Source: Candidatus Omnitrophota bacterium
Lineage (GTDB): Bacteria; Omnitrophota; Gorgyraeia; Zapsychrales; JANLHA01
Length of the DNA: 60,471 nucleotides
Direction: 5' to 3'
Assembly: GCA_029560465.1 (NCBI GenBank)
Contig: JAKQKX010000006.1
Span: 1 to 60,471, forward strand
Below the pieces are notes generated by a model. The model did no database searches. It was not told the origin of the DNA and saw nothing but the letters and a program-made list of their open reading frames with translations. Shown piece by piece: positions 8,102 to 16,507 of the stretch (within the stretch, counting starts at the first letter, position 1; each line of letters begins with the position of its first letter). The position numbers and the translations under genes were made by a program.

Positions 8102-9622
8102 ATGAATTCCTGGACACAGCTGCAGCGATCCTCTGCCCAGACGATCAGGGCTTGCCAGAATAGAAAGCTGAATGAGTTCATCAACTTTTATTTATACCCC
8201 TTCAGCCCGTTTTATAAGAATCTTTTTGACCAGCACCGCATTCCTCCCCGTTCAATCCGTTCTGTGGAAGACCTGGCCCGGATCCCATTCACAACAAAAA
8301 ATGATTTTGTGGGCGAAACGAACCCGGATAAGTTCCGGGAATTTGTTCTCCGGCCATCGCCGGAAAGCGTCCAAAAGGCCTGGCCGTTTCCAAAATTGCT
8401 CGCTTTGAAACTGTCCCGCTGGGCGAAGGGGGAGTCCCGGCTTCGGGAGGAATTTGCCCGGGAGTTCCGTCCGGTTTTTATGACGTTTACCAGCGGCACG
8501 ACGCAAAACCCGGTGGCGTATTTTTATTCCCGCTATGACATCGACAACCTGAGCCTCGCTGGCGAACGCCTGATTGATGTTTTGGATGTGGCCCCGGCTG
8601 ATTATTTGTTGAACCTGTTTCCTTACGCGCCTCATCTGGCTTTTTGGCAGGTTGTCCTCGGAGGGCTTGCCGCGGGTAATTTCATTTTAAGCACGGGCGG
8701 GGGGAAAGTTTATGGGACCGAAGGCAACATCAAGGCGGTCATGAAGCTCCGGCCGGCCGTGCTCCTGGGAACCCCGGGGTATGTCTATCACATCCTCCGT
8801 GAGGCGAAAGAGCGGGGATGCGTCCTGGATTTTGTAAAAAAGGTTGTCCTGGGCGCGGCCAGGATAGAGCCGTTTTTTAAGCTTAAATTAACCGAGATTA
8901 TGTCCGAGCTGGGGGCCGGAGAGGTCAAGGTGTTGGGCACCTACGGATTCACCGAGGCCCGCATGGCCTGGACGGAATGCCCGGCGGATCACAGCGCGTC
9001 AACAGGATATCACACCTATCCGGATAAAGAGATATTCGAAATCATTGACCCGGAAACCGGCCAGGTCAGGCCGGAGGGCGGGGACGGGGAGTTGGTGTAC
9101 ACGTCCATTGATTCCCGCGGCAGCAGTGTCCTGCGCTACCGGACCGGAGATTTTGTCAAAGGGGGGATCACATACCAGCCATGCCCTTATTGCGGCCGGA
9201 CCGTGCCGAGAATTTCCAGCGACATTTCACGGATTTCGGACGTAAGAGACCTCCGGTTAACAAAGATTAAAGGGTCTCTGGTGAATTTGAGCAAATGTTC
9301 TGCGCTTCTAGAGGAGTTCCGGGAGATTGAGGAATGGCAGATGGAGATATGCAAAAAGGATGGCGACCCGTATGAACTGGATCAGATCAATATCTATATC
9401 GCCTGCAAGGAGTCTGTTGCCCGGGATCGACTGAAAGAGGCGGTGACAAAGAAATTCTATCTGGAAACCGAAGTGAGCCCTAACGCGGTTGTTTTTCTCC
9501 CTCTTCAGGATCTGGTCGCCCGCCTGGAGCTGGAGATATCCGGGAAAGAGAAGAGAATTATTGACCGGAGGGGTTATCTCAGGCATAATATAAAAAATAC
9601 TTTGACAGATAAAAAGGAATGA
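8102..9622 (+). CDS. PaaK-like adenylate-forming enzyme
   Basis: 506 residues of the ANL superfamily, closest in motif style to phenylacetate-CoA ligase: the P-loop FTSGTTQNPVAYFYS, GTYGFTEARMAWTEC, the YRTGDFVKG hinge region and a CPYCGR Zn/structural motif followed by SDISRISDVRDLRL. Such enzymes activate a carboxylate as an acyl-adenylate. The substrate cannot be read from the sequence, and a CoA acceptor is only assumed. A GGAGGTG ribosome site precedes the ATG. It follows the transketolase pair and overlaps the next gene by an ATGA junction. Confidence 0.8.
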   Translation: MNSWTQLQRSSAQTIRACQNRKLNEFINFYLYPFSPFYKNLFDQHRIPPRSIRSVEDLARIPFTTKNDFVGETNPDKFREFVLRPSPESVQKAWPFPKLLALKLSRWAKGESRLREEFAREFRPVFMTFTSGTTQNPVAYFYSRYDIDNLSLAGERLIDVLDVAPADYLLNLFPYAPHLAFWQVVLGGLAAGNFILSTGGGKVYGTEGNIKAVMKLRPAVLLGTPGYVYHILREAKERGCVLDFVKKVVLGAARIEPFFKLKLTEIMSELGAGEVKVLGTYGFTEARMAWTECPADHSASTGYHTYPDKEIFEIIDPETGQVRPEGGDGELVYTSIDSRGSSVLRYRTGDFVKGGITYQPCPYCGRTVPRISSDISRISDVRDLRLTKIKGSLVNLSKCSALLEEFREIEEWQMEICKKDGDPYELDQINIYIACKESVARDRLKEAVTKKFYLETEVSPNAVVFLPLQDLVARLELEISGKEKRIIDRRGYLRHNIKNTLTDKKE

Positions 9623-10236
9623 CCGCCATGAGTCATAAAACGTTTCGCATGGAGTTGGCCGAGCATTTTCGATGGAAATCGATCGCGCTGAATGCCCTGA
9701 TTGTCTTAGGGATTTTGACTGCCCTTTATGCCATTTTAAACGTGATCCCTGTTCACAAGTATGCCACATTCACGCACCCCCCCACAGGAATTCAGATCAA
9801 GTTCCCTAACAATTGGGGTTTCGACGACCCTAAACAGCCCGGGGCGATCATTGTTTTTACAGCGCCTCCGGAAGGCCCGCTCGATATGTTTACCGAGAAT
9901 GTCGTTTTAACGTACTGGGACCTGAACCCGGATATTAACACGTTGACAAAACTGTCTCAAAAAATGGTTCATCAGGTCACCAGGACGTTTAAAGGATATA
10001 TGGAGGTTCTGGAAAGCAAAAGAAGCCGGGTCGGGGGCCAGTTGGGGTATAAGTTTGTTTATGTCGGGAAGGTGGAGGGGGTCGATGACCCGAATAAGTT
10101 TATGCATGTCTGGACGATCATCGGCACTCGGGCCTTTATTTTAACTTACGCCGCTAAAGAAAGCACGTTTGATAAATATTTAAAACATGTCAACAAGATG
10201 ATTGACTCCTTGAGGCCCATCCCCCAGCAGAAGTGA
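9619..10236 (+). CDS. PsbP/DcrB-like membrane-anchored protein
   Basis: 205 residues. One membrane anchor (about residues 24-45) precedes an extracytoplasmic domain of PsbP/DcrB type: HPPTGIQIKFPNNW, a central VGGQLGYKFVYVG strand pair and a C-terminal helix ending in KMIDSLRPI. In these folds the domain often binds a partner protein or a small ligand; the role here is unknown. It overlaps the PaaK-like gene by an ATGA junction, so it is translationally coupled. Confidence 0.6.
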   Translation: MTAMSHKTFRMELAEHFRWKSIALNALIVLGILTALYAILNVIPVHKYATFTHPPTGIQIKFPNNWGFDDPKQPGAIIVFTAPPEGPLDMFTENVVLTYWDLNPDINTLTKLSQKMVHQVTRTFKGYMEVLESKRSRVGGQLGYKFVYVGKVEGVDDPNKFMHVWTIIGTRAFILTYAAKESTFDKYLKHVNKMIDSLRPIPQQK

Positions 10237-10470
10237 AAGAGCTTCAGTGCCAGGCGTTACCGGTTAATCCCCGTAACTGCCAATCCAACAACATCAATTT
10301 TCTTGCCGATAAAAGAAAAACAGAAACACAATTATTTAATATCTTACAACACACTTCTGGCCTTACTTTGAAATCTGTGATAGAGGGGGATTATTGTATT
10401 AAAATGGTTGTTTTCTGTAGATGTTTTGATAAGATAATAACCAAAAAACAGGTTGGGAAAGGAGGATCCC

Positions 10471-10569
10471 GTGGAAGACGATGGTGGCGGTTGTAAGGGT
10501 TTTGTTTCAAATAAATTCTGTAACCCGATTTTAGGCTCCCTGTTGGTTATTTATTCTCCTGCTGGATAA
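10471..10569 (+). CDS. Possible regulatory leader peptide of mgtE
   Basis: A 32-codon open frame starting with GTG and preceded by an excellent AAAGGAGG ribosome site (10459-10466, 5-base spacer). The product begins MEDDGGGCKG: acidic residues directly after the start are the kind known to destabilise E. coli and Salmonella ribosomes at low magnesium, as in the Salmonella mgtA leader MgtL. It lies 51 bases upstream of mgtE in a region with mutually exclusive RNA pairings (see the regulatory entry). It has no recognisable homologue and is proposed from position, ribosome site and residue content only. Confidence 0.4.
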   Translation: MEDDGGGCKGFVSNKFCNPILGSLLVIYSPAG

Positions 10570-10619
10570 TACTTCTTCCAAATCGCCTTCATCGGTTACG
10601 AAATTGATGGAGGTGTTTA
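10520..10619 (+). promoter_or_regulatory. mgtE leader: RBS-sequestering hairpin and competing helix
   Basis: CGCCTTCATC (10584-10593) can pair with GATGGAGGTG (10606-10615), a 10-bp stem with two G-T wobbles and a 12-base loop that buries the mgtE ribosome site GGAGGTG. An alternative helix pairs GTAACCCGAT (10520-10529, inside the leader reading frame) with ATCGGTTAC (10591-10599), with one bulged C. The two helices share bases 10591-10593 and the loop, so they exclude each other. Ribosomes moving through the leader would mask 10520-10529 and favour the closed form; early drop-off would favour the open form. Folding was done by eye. Confidence 0.4.
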
Positions 10620-11969
10620 ATGCCGCACAAACAGTCATTAATCTCGCCCGAGATAAAAGAAATTTTAAATTTACCGAATAAAGCTGAGAATATAAAAGAG
10701 GCTTTTTCTGACTTCCACTCAAGAGATATTTTTGTCCTTTGCGAGAGTCTGGAGCCGCAGGAAAATGCCGAGATCGTGATGGCTCTTGGACGGCCTTTGG
10801 GGATTGAATTTTTTCAAGAGTTTAAGATAAAACAACAGCGTGAGATATTCAAAAGATTTTCTAAAGAATGGATGGGGCATCTCTTGGATGAAATGGCTCC
10901 GGATGAGCGAGCGGATTTTATAAAAGCTTTGCCCAGGGAACGGGCTGATGAGTTGCTTCCGTTAGTTGCCCAGGCTGAACGTAATGACATAAAGAAACTT
11001 GTCCAGTATGAGGAAGGCACCGCCGGATCGATCCTTACTACGGAATACGCTTTTATCCCGCAAGATATTAAAGTCAAAGAGGCCATAGAAAGGCTTAAAT
11101 TGCAGGCATTTAACAAGGAGACGATTTATTATGTTTATGTCACAGATAAAGACCGGCAACTTTTGGGATTTGTTTCATTGAAAGACCTGCTTGTTGCTGG
11201 CGTAGATAGAGTTGTTAAAGAGATTATGCACACAAATATTATTAGTTCTTTGGTCACCGATGACAAAGAAGTGGTCGCTCAAAAGCTCTCCGACTACGAC
11301 CTGTTGGCTATCCCTGTCGTCGATAATGCAAATCGACTGATGGGAATAGTTACGGTTGATGACGTTCTTGATGTTATCGTTGATGAAAGCACGGAAGATA
11401 TTTATAAATACGGCGCGGCCGGTGAATATGTTGATTATATGGGGTCGCATCCGGGCGTTATCGCCAAGCAGAGAATCTTATGGCTTTTGGTTTTAGTGGT
11501 GATGGGGTTTTTTTCTGGGATGATCATGGAGAAATACGCTTTTCAGCTCGAGGCAGTTGTGGCACTTGCGTTTTTTATCCCGCTTCTTTGCGATTCGGGT
11601 GGTAATGCCGGAACCCAGTCATCGACGGTTGTTATCCGCGGGCTCGCCACAGGTGAGATAAAGATGAAAGATGTTTTTAGAATTTTAAGAAAAGAGTTGT
11701 TGGCCGGGTTAGTTGTCGGACTTGCTATGGGCGGATTGGCAGGAATTCGGGCTATTATTATGAATAAAGATCCCTTGCTTGGAGTGACGGTTGGTCTGTC
11801 GATGATTGTGACAGTCGTGGTCGCCACAACATTGGGGGCGATGCTTCCGTTGTTATTTAAAAAGATGAAGCTGGACCCGGCATTGATGTCCGGTCCTTTT
11901 ATTACGAGTATTGTTGATATTGTTTCACTTTTTGTGTATCTTAATATTGCCGTGTTGGTTTTAAAATGA
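10620..11969 (+). CDS. mgtE: MgtE magnesium transporter
   Basis: 449 residues with full MgtE order: an N-terminal helical superhelix domain, two CBS domains (about residues 130-255, including MGIVTVDDVLDVI), then a plug helix and five membrane helices. The pore-region signature CDSGGNAGTQSSTVV is intact. The protein admits Mg2+ and closes when the CBS/N domains bind Mg2+ in the cytoplasm. The ATG follows GGAGGTG by 4 bases. The upstream 383-base gap holds a probable leader peptide and an RBS-sequestering hairpin. Confidence 0.95.
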   Translation: MPHKQSLISPEIKEILNLPNKAENIKEAFSDFHSRDIFVLCESLEPQENAEIVMALGRPLGIEFFQEFKIKQQREIFKRFSKEWMGHLLDEMAPDERADFIKALPRERADELLPLVAQAERNDIKKLVQYEEGTAGSILTTEYAFIPQDIKVKEAIERLKLQAFNKETIYYVYVTDKDRQLLGFVSLKDLLVAGVDRVVKEIMHTNIISSLVTDDKEVVAQKLSDYDLLAIPVVDNANRLMGIVTVDDVLDVIVDESTEDIYKYGAAGEYVDYMGSHPGVIAKQRILWLLVLVVMGFFSGMIMEKYAFQLEAVVALAFFIPLLCDSGGNAGTQSSTVVIRGLATGEIKMKDVFRILRKELLAGLVVGLAMGGLAGIRAIIMNKDPLLGVTVGLSMIVTVVVATTLGAMLPLLFKKMKLDPALMSGPFITSIVDIVSLFVYLNIAVLVLK

Positions 11970-12064
11970 GTTTATGTGGTGCCTTTTGTCCTGTTTTTGA
12001 GATGGCATCAGCAATCCGAAACTTTCACACTCGAAAGCCCGCGACGGTTTTTTAACAATTCATC

Positions 12065-13141
12065 ATGATGATGCCTAATTTTTTTTCTGAATCTTCCAGG
12101 TCAGGAGGGACTGTTTCTGCGAACCCCGTTTGTCCTCTTTTTGGCCTGTGCGGGGGGTGTCAGTATCAGGATTTAAATTATCAGGAGGAATGCCGCCGGA
12201 AATCGGACGCTCTTGAAGAACTCCTGAAAAACGCTCTTGACCTTGAGCGCCTTCCTTTATCGCCTTTGGTTCCGTCTCCACGGGAATATGACTACCGGTG
12301 CCGTTTAGATATGAAATTGCTTAAGACGCGGGCCGGGGATATTTTTATGGGGTTTTCCCCGGCTGGGAAGAATCGTGTCGTGGAGGCCGTGGCTTGCCCT
12401 ATCGCTTTGACGGCGATTTCGGACTTTCTCCCGGAGCTCAAGAAGCAGGCGGTGTCCCGTTTGCCGGCCGGATACCGGAATGCGAACCTGGTGGTTAAAT
12501 CCGGGGACGACGGCCGGGTTTTTTGGGGAGGAATCGGCCGGCGGTCATTAAAGATGAATGAGTCGGATTACCTTTGGACGCGGGTGAGGGGGAGGAAAAT
12601 TTATTTTTCCCTGGACACTTTTTTCCAGGCGAATTTGTCGATCCTCCCGGCTGTAATGGCGCGTATTATTGACCTCGGTATTCTCGGCCCGGATGTTATA
12701 TTCTTTGATTTATACGGGGGGGTCGGCTTATTCGGTGTTGCCCTGCATGACCTGGTGAAAGAAGTGGTTTTGGTGGAGGAGAATGTTTACGCGACACAGT
12801 GCGCGGCCTATAACGCCGCGGTGTCACGGTGTGGCTGTTTCAGGATTATCACCGAGCGGGTTGAGAACGTGGTGTTGTCGCAAGCGGCCGGGGCAGACGC
12901 CCGGCGGCAGGTGGCGATTGTCGACCCTCCCCGCCAGGGGCTGAATTATCACGTCGCGGCCGCGTTGGCCCGGGAGAAAGCCTTCCGGCATCTGATGTAC
13001 CTTTCTTGCCATATGGATTCTTTGGCCCGTGACTTAAAGATTTTTCTGTCGCACCAGTGGATCATCAACACCATCATCCCTTTTGATTTTTTCCCCAAGA
13101 CACGTCACCTGGAAACGTTGGTCCTTTTGTCGAGCTGTTGA
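12065..13141 (+). CDS. TrmA/RlmD-family RNA (uracil-5-)-methyltransferase
   Basis: 358 residues. The N-terminal cysteines CPLFGLCGGCQYQ plus a later ACP match the 4Fe-4S site of RlmD-type enzymes. The SAM domain shows FFDLYGGVGLFG, and the catalytic region shows DPPRQGL and YLSCHMDSLARDL with the nucleophilic Cys. It methylates U to m5U, in tRNA or 23S rRNA; which one cannot be decided. It is shorter than RlmD (about 430) and seems to lack an N-terminal TRAM domain. The start is uncertain between two or three adjacent ATGs. Confidence 0.85.
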   Translation: MMMPNFFSESSRSGGTVSANPVCPLFGLCGGCQYQDLNYQEECRRKSDALEELLKNALDLERLPLSPLVPSPREYDYRCRLDMKLLKTRAGDIFMGFSPAGKNRVVEAVACPIALTAISDFLPELKKQAVSRLPAGYRNANLVVKSGDDGRVFWGGIGRRSLKMNESDYLWTRVRGRKIYFSLDTFFQANLSILPAVMARIIDLGILGPDVIFFDLYGGVGLFGVALHDLVKEVVLVEENVYATQCAAYNAAVSRCGCFRIITERVENVVLSQAAGADARRQVAIVDPPRQGLNYHVAAALAREKAFRHLMYLSCHMDSLARDLKIFLSHQWIINTIIPFDFFPKTRHLETLVLLSSC

Positions 13142-13231
13142 GCGGATGGCCCGGATTTTTTTACAACCCATCGGCGGGGGGAGGCGCTTTATATCCGTCC
13201 ATAGATTCCGGAGTCCGTTATTGATTTTCAA

Positions 13232-15373
13232 ATGAAATGTTTCTATACTAATAACACCGTTTTATTAAAAAAAAAGTTCATAATGACGTCCTTGAATTCA
13301 TATTTTAAAAGGGTCAATTTTATCAGGCAGTTCCCGGTTTTTAGCCAGCTCAGCTGGCTGGAACAGCATCGTATCGCGCTGTTATCGGAAGTGTGCGAGT
13401 TCCGGAAAGGCGATATTATCCGGGCCCAGGGTGAACCGCCAGACGCCCTTTATTGCCTGATCTCCGGCCGTGTCCAGGCCTTCCTTGTAGATGAGTCCGG
13501 CGGCAGAATTCACGCCGACTTTTTCCGCCGGGGGATGTATTTCGGTATCATCTCGCTTTTAACCGGCCAGCCGCATTCGCTTACTTTTGAGGCCATCAAC
13601 GACTCGGTTATCCTGAGGATTCAGAAAGACCGTTTTCATGAAGTCCTGAAAGGCATCCCGCAGCTGGGGCTGGAGTTCAGCCAGACTTTGTCCCAGCGGA
13701 TCCGGCGGAATATCCTGCACGAAGATAAATCCCGGGCGGCGGGCATGATCATTGCAGTCTACAGCCCTTTTAAGGAAGCCGGAAGTTCGACATACGCGAC
13801 GCATTTGGCGTTCGCGCTGAAACGGGAATCGGGGCGCAGTGTGATCCTTGTCAATCTCCGTTCCGCCGCGGCCGCTGAAACCCCATCCGTCCCATCTGTG
13901 AGCGCCGCGCCGCAATGGCGGCAGAGCGGCCCCTTGTTGGAGAACATCCTGAATGAGCCGGACAAACTCAAATCTTATATTGACCATCATGCCGATGCCA
14001 TTGACCTTTTGAGCGTGTGCTTTGACCCGCAGGACACGGCGTTGACTCAACAAATCAGCGCTTTTGTCACCGAGCTGGAGGGCGATTACGATTTTGTCGT
14101 GGTCGACCTGCCCAACGAGATGGACGATGTCGTGATTAAGGCCCTCAGCCAATCCGACAATATTCATTTAATCCTCAGCCTCCACCGGCAGGAAAATTTT
14201 CAATTGGCGCGGGACGTTATTTATAAAATTGAGGAAGAGCTGAAGGCGAATTTTTCTTCCCAGAAGGTGCGGGTGATGGTCAGCGGTATTCGGGGCACGG
14301 ATATCCCCTTTGAGGAGATCAATAACCGGGTTGATTATGAGATTTCCGCCAAGCTCCCTTTTATTGATGTTTCAGATTGTGAAAAGACCTTTGAAACGGC
14401 TTATTTCCGCACGTCGTTCCCGGCCGAGACATCGCCGTACGGGAGGTTCATCAAGGCTGTGGCCCGTCAGATCAGCGGGGTCCGGGTTGGGCTGGTGCTG
14501 GGCGGGGGCGCGGCGTTCGGCCTGGCCCATATAGGGGTCTTGCGCGTCCTGGAAGAGGAGCACATCCCGGTTGACATGGTGGTGGGAAGCAGCATAGGCG
14601 CGCTCATCGCCAGCCTGTGGGTCACCGGCATGAACGCGGATGCCATCGCCCAAATGGCCAGGGAATTCGGCACACAACGGGCCATGCTCAGGCTTTTTGA
14701 CCCGGTTGTCCCTAAATCAGGGTTGATGGGAGGGCGGTTGATTAAAAGCTGGCTTAAAAAGCGGCATCTTGCGGAGAAAACTTTTTATGACGCCACGATC
14801 CCCCTGAAGATTGTCGCCTATGATTTGCAGAAACGGCAGGATTTGATCCTGGACTCCGGCCTTTTGGTTGAAGCCGTCAGGAAAAGTATTTCGATCCCGG
14901 GGATTATGGAGCCGGTTCAGGAGAAGAATCAGGTTATCATCGACGGGGGAGTGCTGAACCCCCTGCCGACGAATGTCCTGCGCGAACAGGGGATCAGCAA
15001 AGTGATCGCCGTTAATGTGCTTCAATCTCCGGAAGATGTCATTCGGGCCCAGGATATCCCTCACGGACAGGCCCTGAAGCGGCGGAAACAGCTCCGTGAC
15101 AAGAAATCGGTTTTCGGATTTATAACGAGAAACATGCATTTAAACCTTAAAGAGGCTTTGAGCCCGAACATCTCGGATATCATTGTCAAAAGCCTGATGG
15201 CGTCGGAGTACATGATATCCCAGAGCAGCGCCGAACTCGCGGATGTCGTGATCCATCCGGACATGGCCGGGGCCCAGTGGTACGAGTTTTTTAAAGTCGA
15301 TCTTTTGGTCCAGCAAGGGGAAACCGCGGCGAGGGCGGTTTTGAAAGATATTAAAAATTTGTGTTCGGGATAA
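13232..15373 (+). CDS. cNMP-binding / MinD-like / patatin phospholipase fusion
   Basis: 713 residues in three parts. Residues about 35-150 form a cyclic-nucleotide-binding (CRP-type) beta-roll. Residues about 170-400 resemble a MinD/CpaE-type P-loop fold with a degenerate Walker A (SPFKEAGSST) and YDFVVVDLPNE as a Walker B-like strand. Residues about 410-610 are a patatin lipase with the oxyanion loop LGGGAAFGLAHIG, nucleophile elbow GSSIG and catalytic Asp in DGGVLNP. Phospholipase activity gated by nucleotide binding is the likely theme, as in NTE-type enzymes. The oxyanion loop has Phe where Arg/Lys is usual. Met18 (13283) is an alternative start; neither start has a clear ribosome site. 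Confidence 0.75.
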   Translation: MKCFYTNNTVLLKKKFIMTSLNSYFKRVNFIRQFPVFSQLSWLEQHRIALLSEVCEFRKGDIIRAQGEPPDALYCLISGRVQAFLVDESGGRIHADFFRRGMYFGIISLLTGQPHSLTFEAINDSVILRIQKDRFHEVLKGIPQLGLEFSQTLSQRIRRNILHEDKSRAAGMIIAVYSPFKEAGSSTYATHLAFALKRESGRSVILVNLRSAAAAETPSVPSVSAAPQWRQSGPLLENILNEPDKLKSYIDHHADAIDLLSVCFDPQDTALTQQISAFVTELEGDYDFVVVDLPNEMDDVVIKALSQSDNIHLILSLHRQENFQLARDVIYKIEEELKANFSSQKVRVMVSGIRGTDIPFEEINNRVDYEISAKLPFIDVSDCEKTFETAYFRTSFPAETSPYGRFIKAVARQISGVRVGLVLGGGAAFGLAHIGVLRVLEEEHIPVDMVVGSSIGALIASLWVTGMNADAIAQMAREFGTQRAMLRLFDPVVPKSGLMGGRLIKSWLKKRHLAEKTFYDATIPLKIVAYDLQKRQDLILDSGLLVEAVRKSISIPGIMEPVQEKNQVIIDGGVLNPLPTNVLREQGISKVIAVNVLQSPEDVIRAQDIPHGQALKRRKQLRDKKSVFGFITRNMHLNLKEALSPNISDIIVKSLMASEYMISQSSAELADVVIHPDMAGAQWYEFFKVDLLVQQGETAARAVLKDIKNLCSG

Positions 15374-15414
15374 CCTGCGGGGTTCCCGGGGGCGGACAGG
15401 AAAGAGGGGGCGGT

Positions 15415-16056
15415 ATGAGTAAACTAAAAACAATCGGTCTTGAACTGGTCCACCATTTGCCATTCTCTATTTTCGGAGTGGCTTCGGGCTTGCTGGTCAT
15501 GGGGTTCCTTACCTTTATAGCGGTCCTTTTGGGGAGCGAGGACCGCCTGTCAGTGGCTTCACAAGAGTTGTTTCATGTGTTTCACCCGACGCATATTCTT
15601 TTCAGCTCTGTGACCACGACCGCCATGTTCCTCAAACATGAGAAACGCCGCTTGAAAGCGGTTGTCGTCGGATTCTTTGGCTCCGTCACGATTTGCGGGG
15701 TGAGCGATGTTTTTTTCCCGTTCCTGGGCGGGAAGATTCTGGGGCAGGACATGGCGATGCATATCTGCATTATTGAACACCCCGGACTGATCATCCCTTT
15801 TGCCCTCGGAGGAATTTTAGCCGGGCTTTTTATCGGACAATCCATTGAACATTCTACTGAATACTCACATTCCACCCATATTTTTATTTCCAGCGTCTCG
15901 TCCATCCTGTACTTAACGGCTTACGGGCTGGAAGACTGGCCCCATATGATCGCGGGAGTTTTTATAGTCACGATTTTAGCCGTTATGATTCCCTGTTGTG
16001 TTTCGGATATAGCGTTCCCCCTTTACTGCGTGCACCGGAATTGTAATCATCCCTGA
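15415..16056 (+). CDS. Duplicated polytopic membrane protein with conserved His/Asp pairs
   Basis: 213 residues, about six membrane segments; no family recognised. The chain contains an internal duplication: HPTHILFSS (His57, His60) followed by CGVSDVFFP (Asp98), and again HSTHIFISS (His152, His155) followed by CCVSDIAFP (Asp198). An EHPGL motif sits between the halves. Paired membrane His and Asp/Cys residues suggest a metal or proton site, which is inference. The start at 15415 follows AGAGGGGGCGG; the frame is open further upstream, but that part overlaps the preceding gene's 3' end and looks non-coding. Confidence 0.7.
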   Translation: MSKLKTIGLELVHHLPFSIFGVASGLLVMGFLTFIAVLLGSEDRLSVASQELFHVFHPTHILFSSVTTTAMFLKHEKRRLKAVVVGFFGSVTICGVSDVFFPFLGGKILGQDMAMHICIIEHPGLIIPFALGGILAGLFIGQSIEHSTEYSHSTHIFISSVSSILYLTAYGLEDWPHMIAGVFIVTILAVMIPCCVSDIAFPLYCVHRNCNHP

Positions 16057-16088
16057 AGGACAAAACGGACGGAATTTGAACCAGATTA

Positions 16089-16097
16089 TGCTATAAT
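16089..16097 (+). promoter_or_regulatory. Extended -10 promoter candidate
   Basis: TGCTATAAT is an extended -10 element (TGnTATAAT). No good -35 is seen at the right distance. It would drive the radical-SAM remnant and the aminotransferase homologue. Confidence 0.4.
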
Positions 16098-16203
16098 GCG
16101 GTCATTTGCCGCGCTTTCTAAAATTCGGACCCGGTATGGGTTCCCTATTTTGGGAGGGGTATGGCAGACAATGACCCCTAATCGATTATGCAGGCGTGTT
16201 ATC

Positions 16204-16502
16204 ATGAACGACAAGAAACCGGTTAATGATTTGAGAATTTCCCTGACAGACCAGTGTAACTGGAGTTGCGGCGACGGCAAGAGTTTTGAGCGGCCGGATT
16301 ACACTCGGCCCGGCGGTGATAATTCGGGTCAAAAATACTCTTGCTCGAGATTGTGCTGTACGCTGTCGTCCCGGACGATTTTGATTATTAATTCGCCGGG
16401 TAAGCCCTCGCGGCGACACGGAATCCCTGTCCGCAGCCATGGACCAACTCGGGCGCAGCCTGGATATGCTGGCCGGGAAACCGTATCAGAAAGGGTGAAC
16501 TG
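16204..16502 (+). pseudogene. Remnant of a radical-SAM (MoaA-like) gene, frame-disrupted
   Basis: From the ATG at 16204 the frame reads NDKKPVNDLRISLTDQCNWSC, matching the N-terminus of MoaA-type radical SAM proteins (xLRISxTDRCNxRC). The third cluster cysteine is missing, and the sequence turns into an unlikely composition within 20 codons. Near the 3' end another frame gives a protein-like tail containing SLSAAMDQLGRSLDMLAG that stops 8 bases before the next ATG. Frames change at least twice. The best reading is one or two decayed genes. A 141-codon frame does remain open across the region, so a short intact gene cannot be fully excluded. Confidence 0.45.
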
Positions 16503-16507
16503 TTCTC

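Noticed and set aside
10233-10496. 87-codon frame after the PsbP-like gene
   Set aside because: No ribosome site and unlikely composition; the region is better explained as the mgtE leader.
10520-10560. Possible M-box (ykoK) magnesium riboswitch upstream of mgtE
   Set aside because: A TTAGGCTCC string is present but the other conserved M-box segments are not seen.
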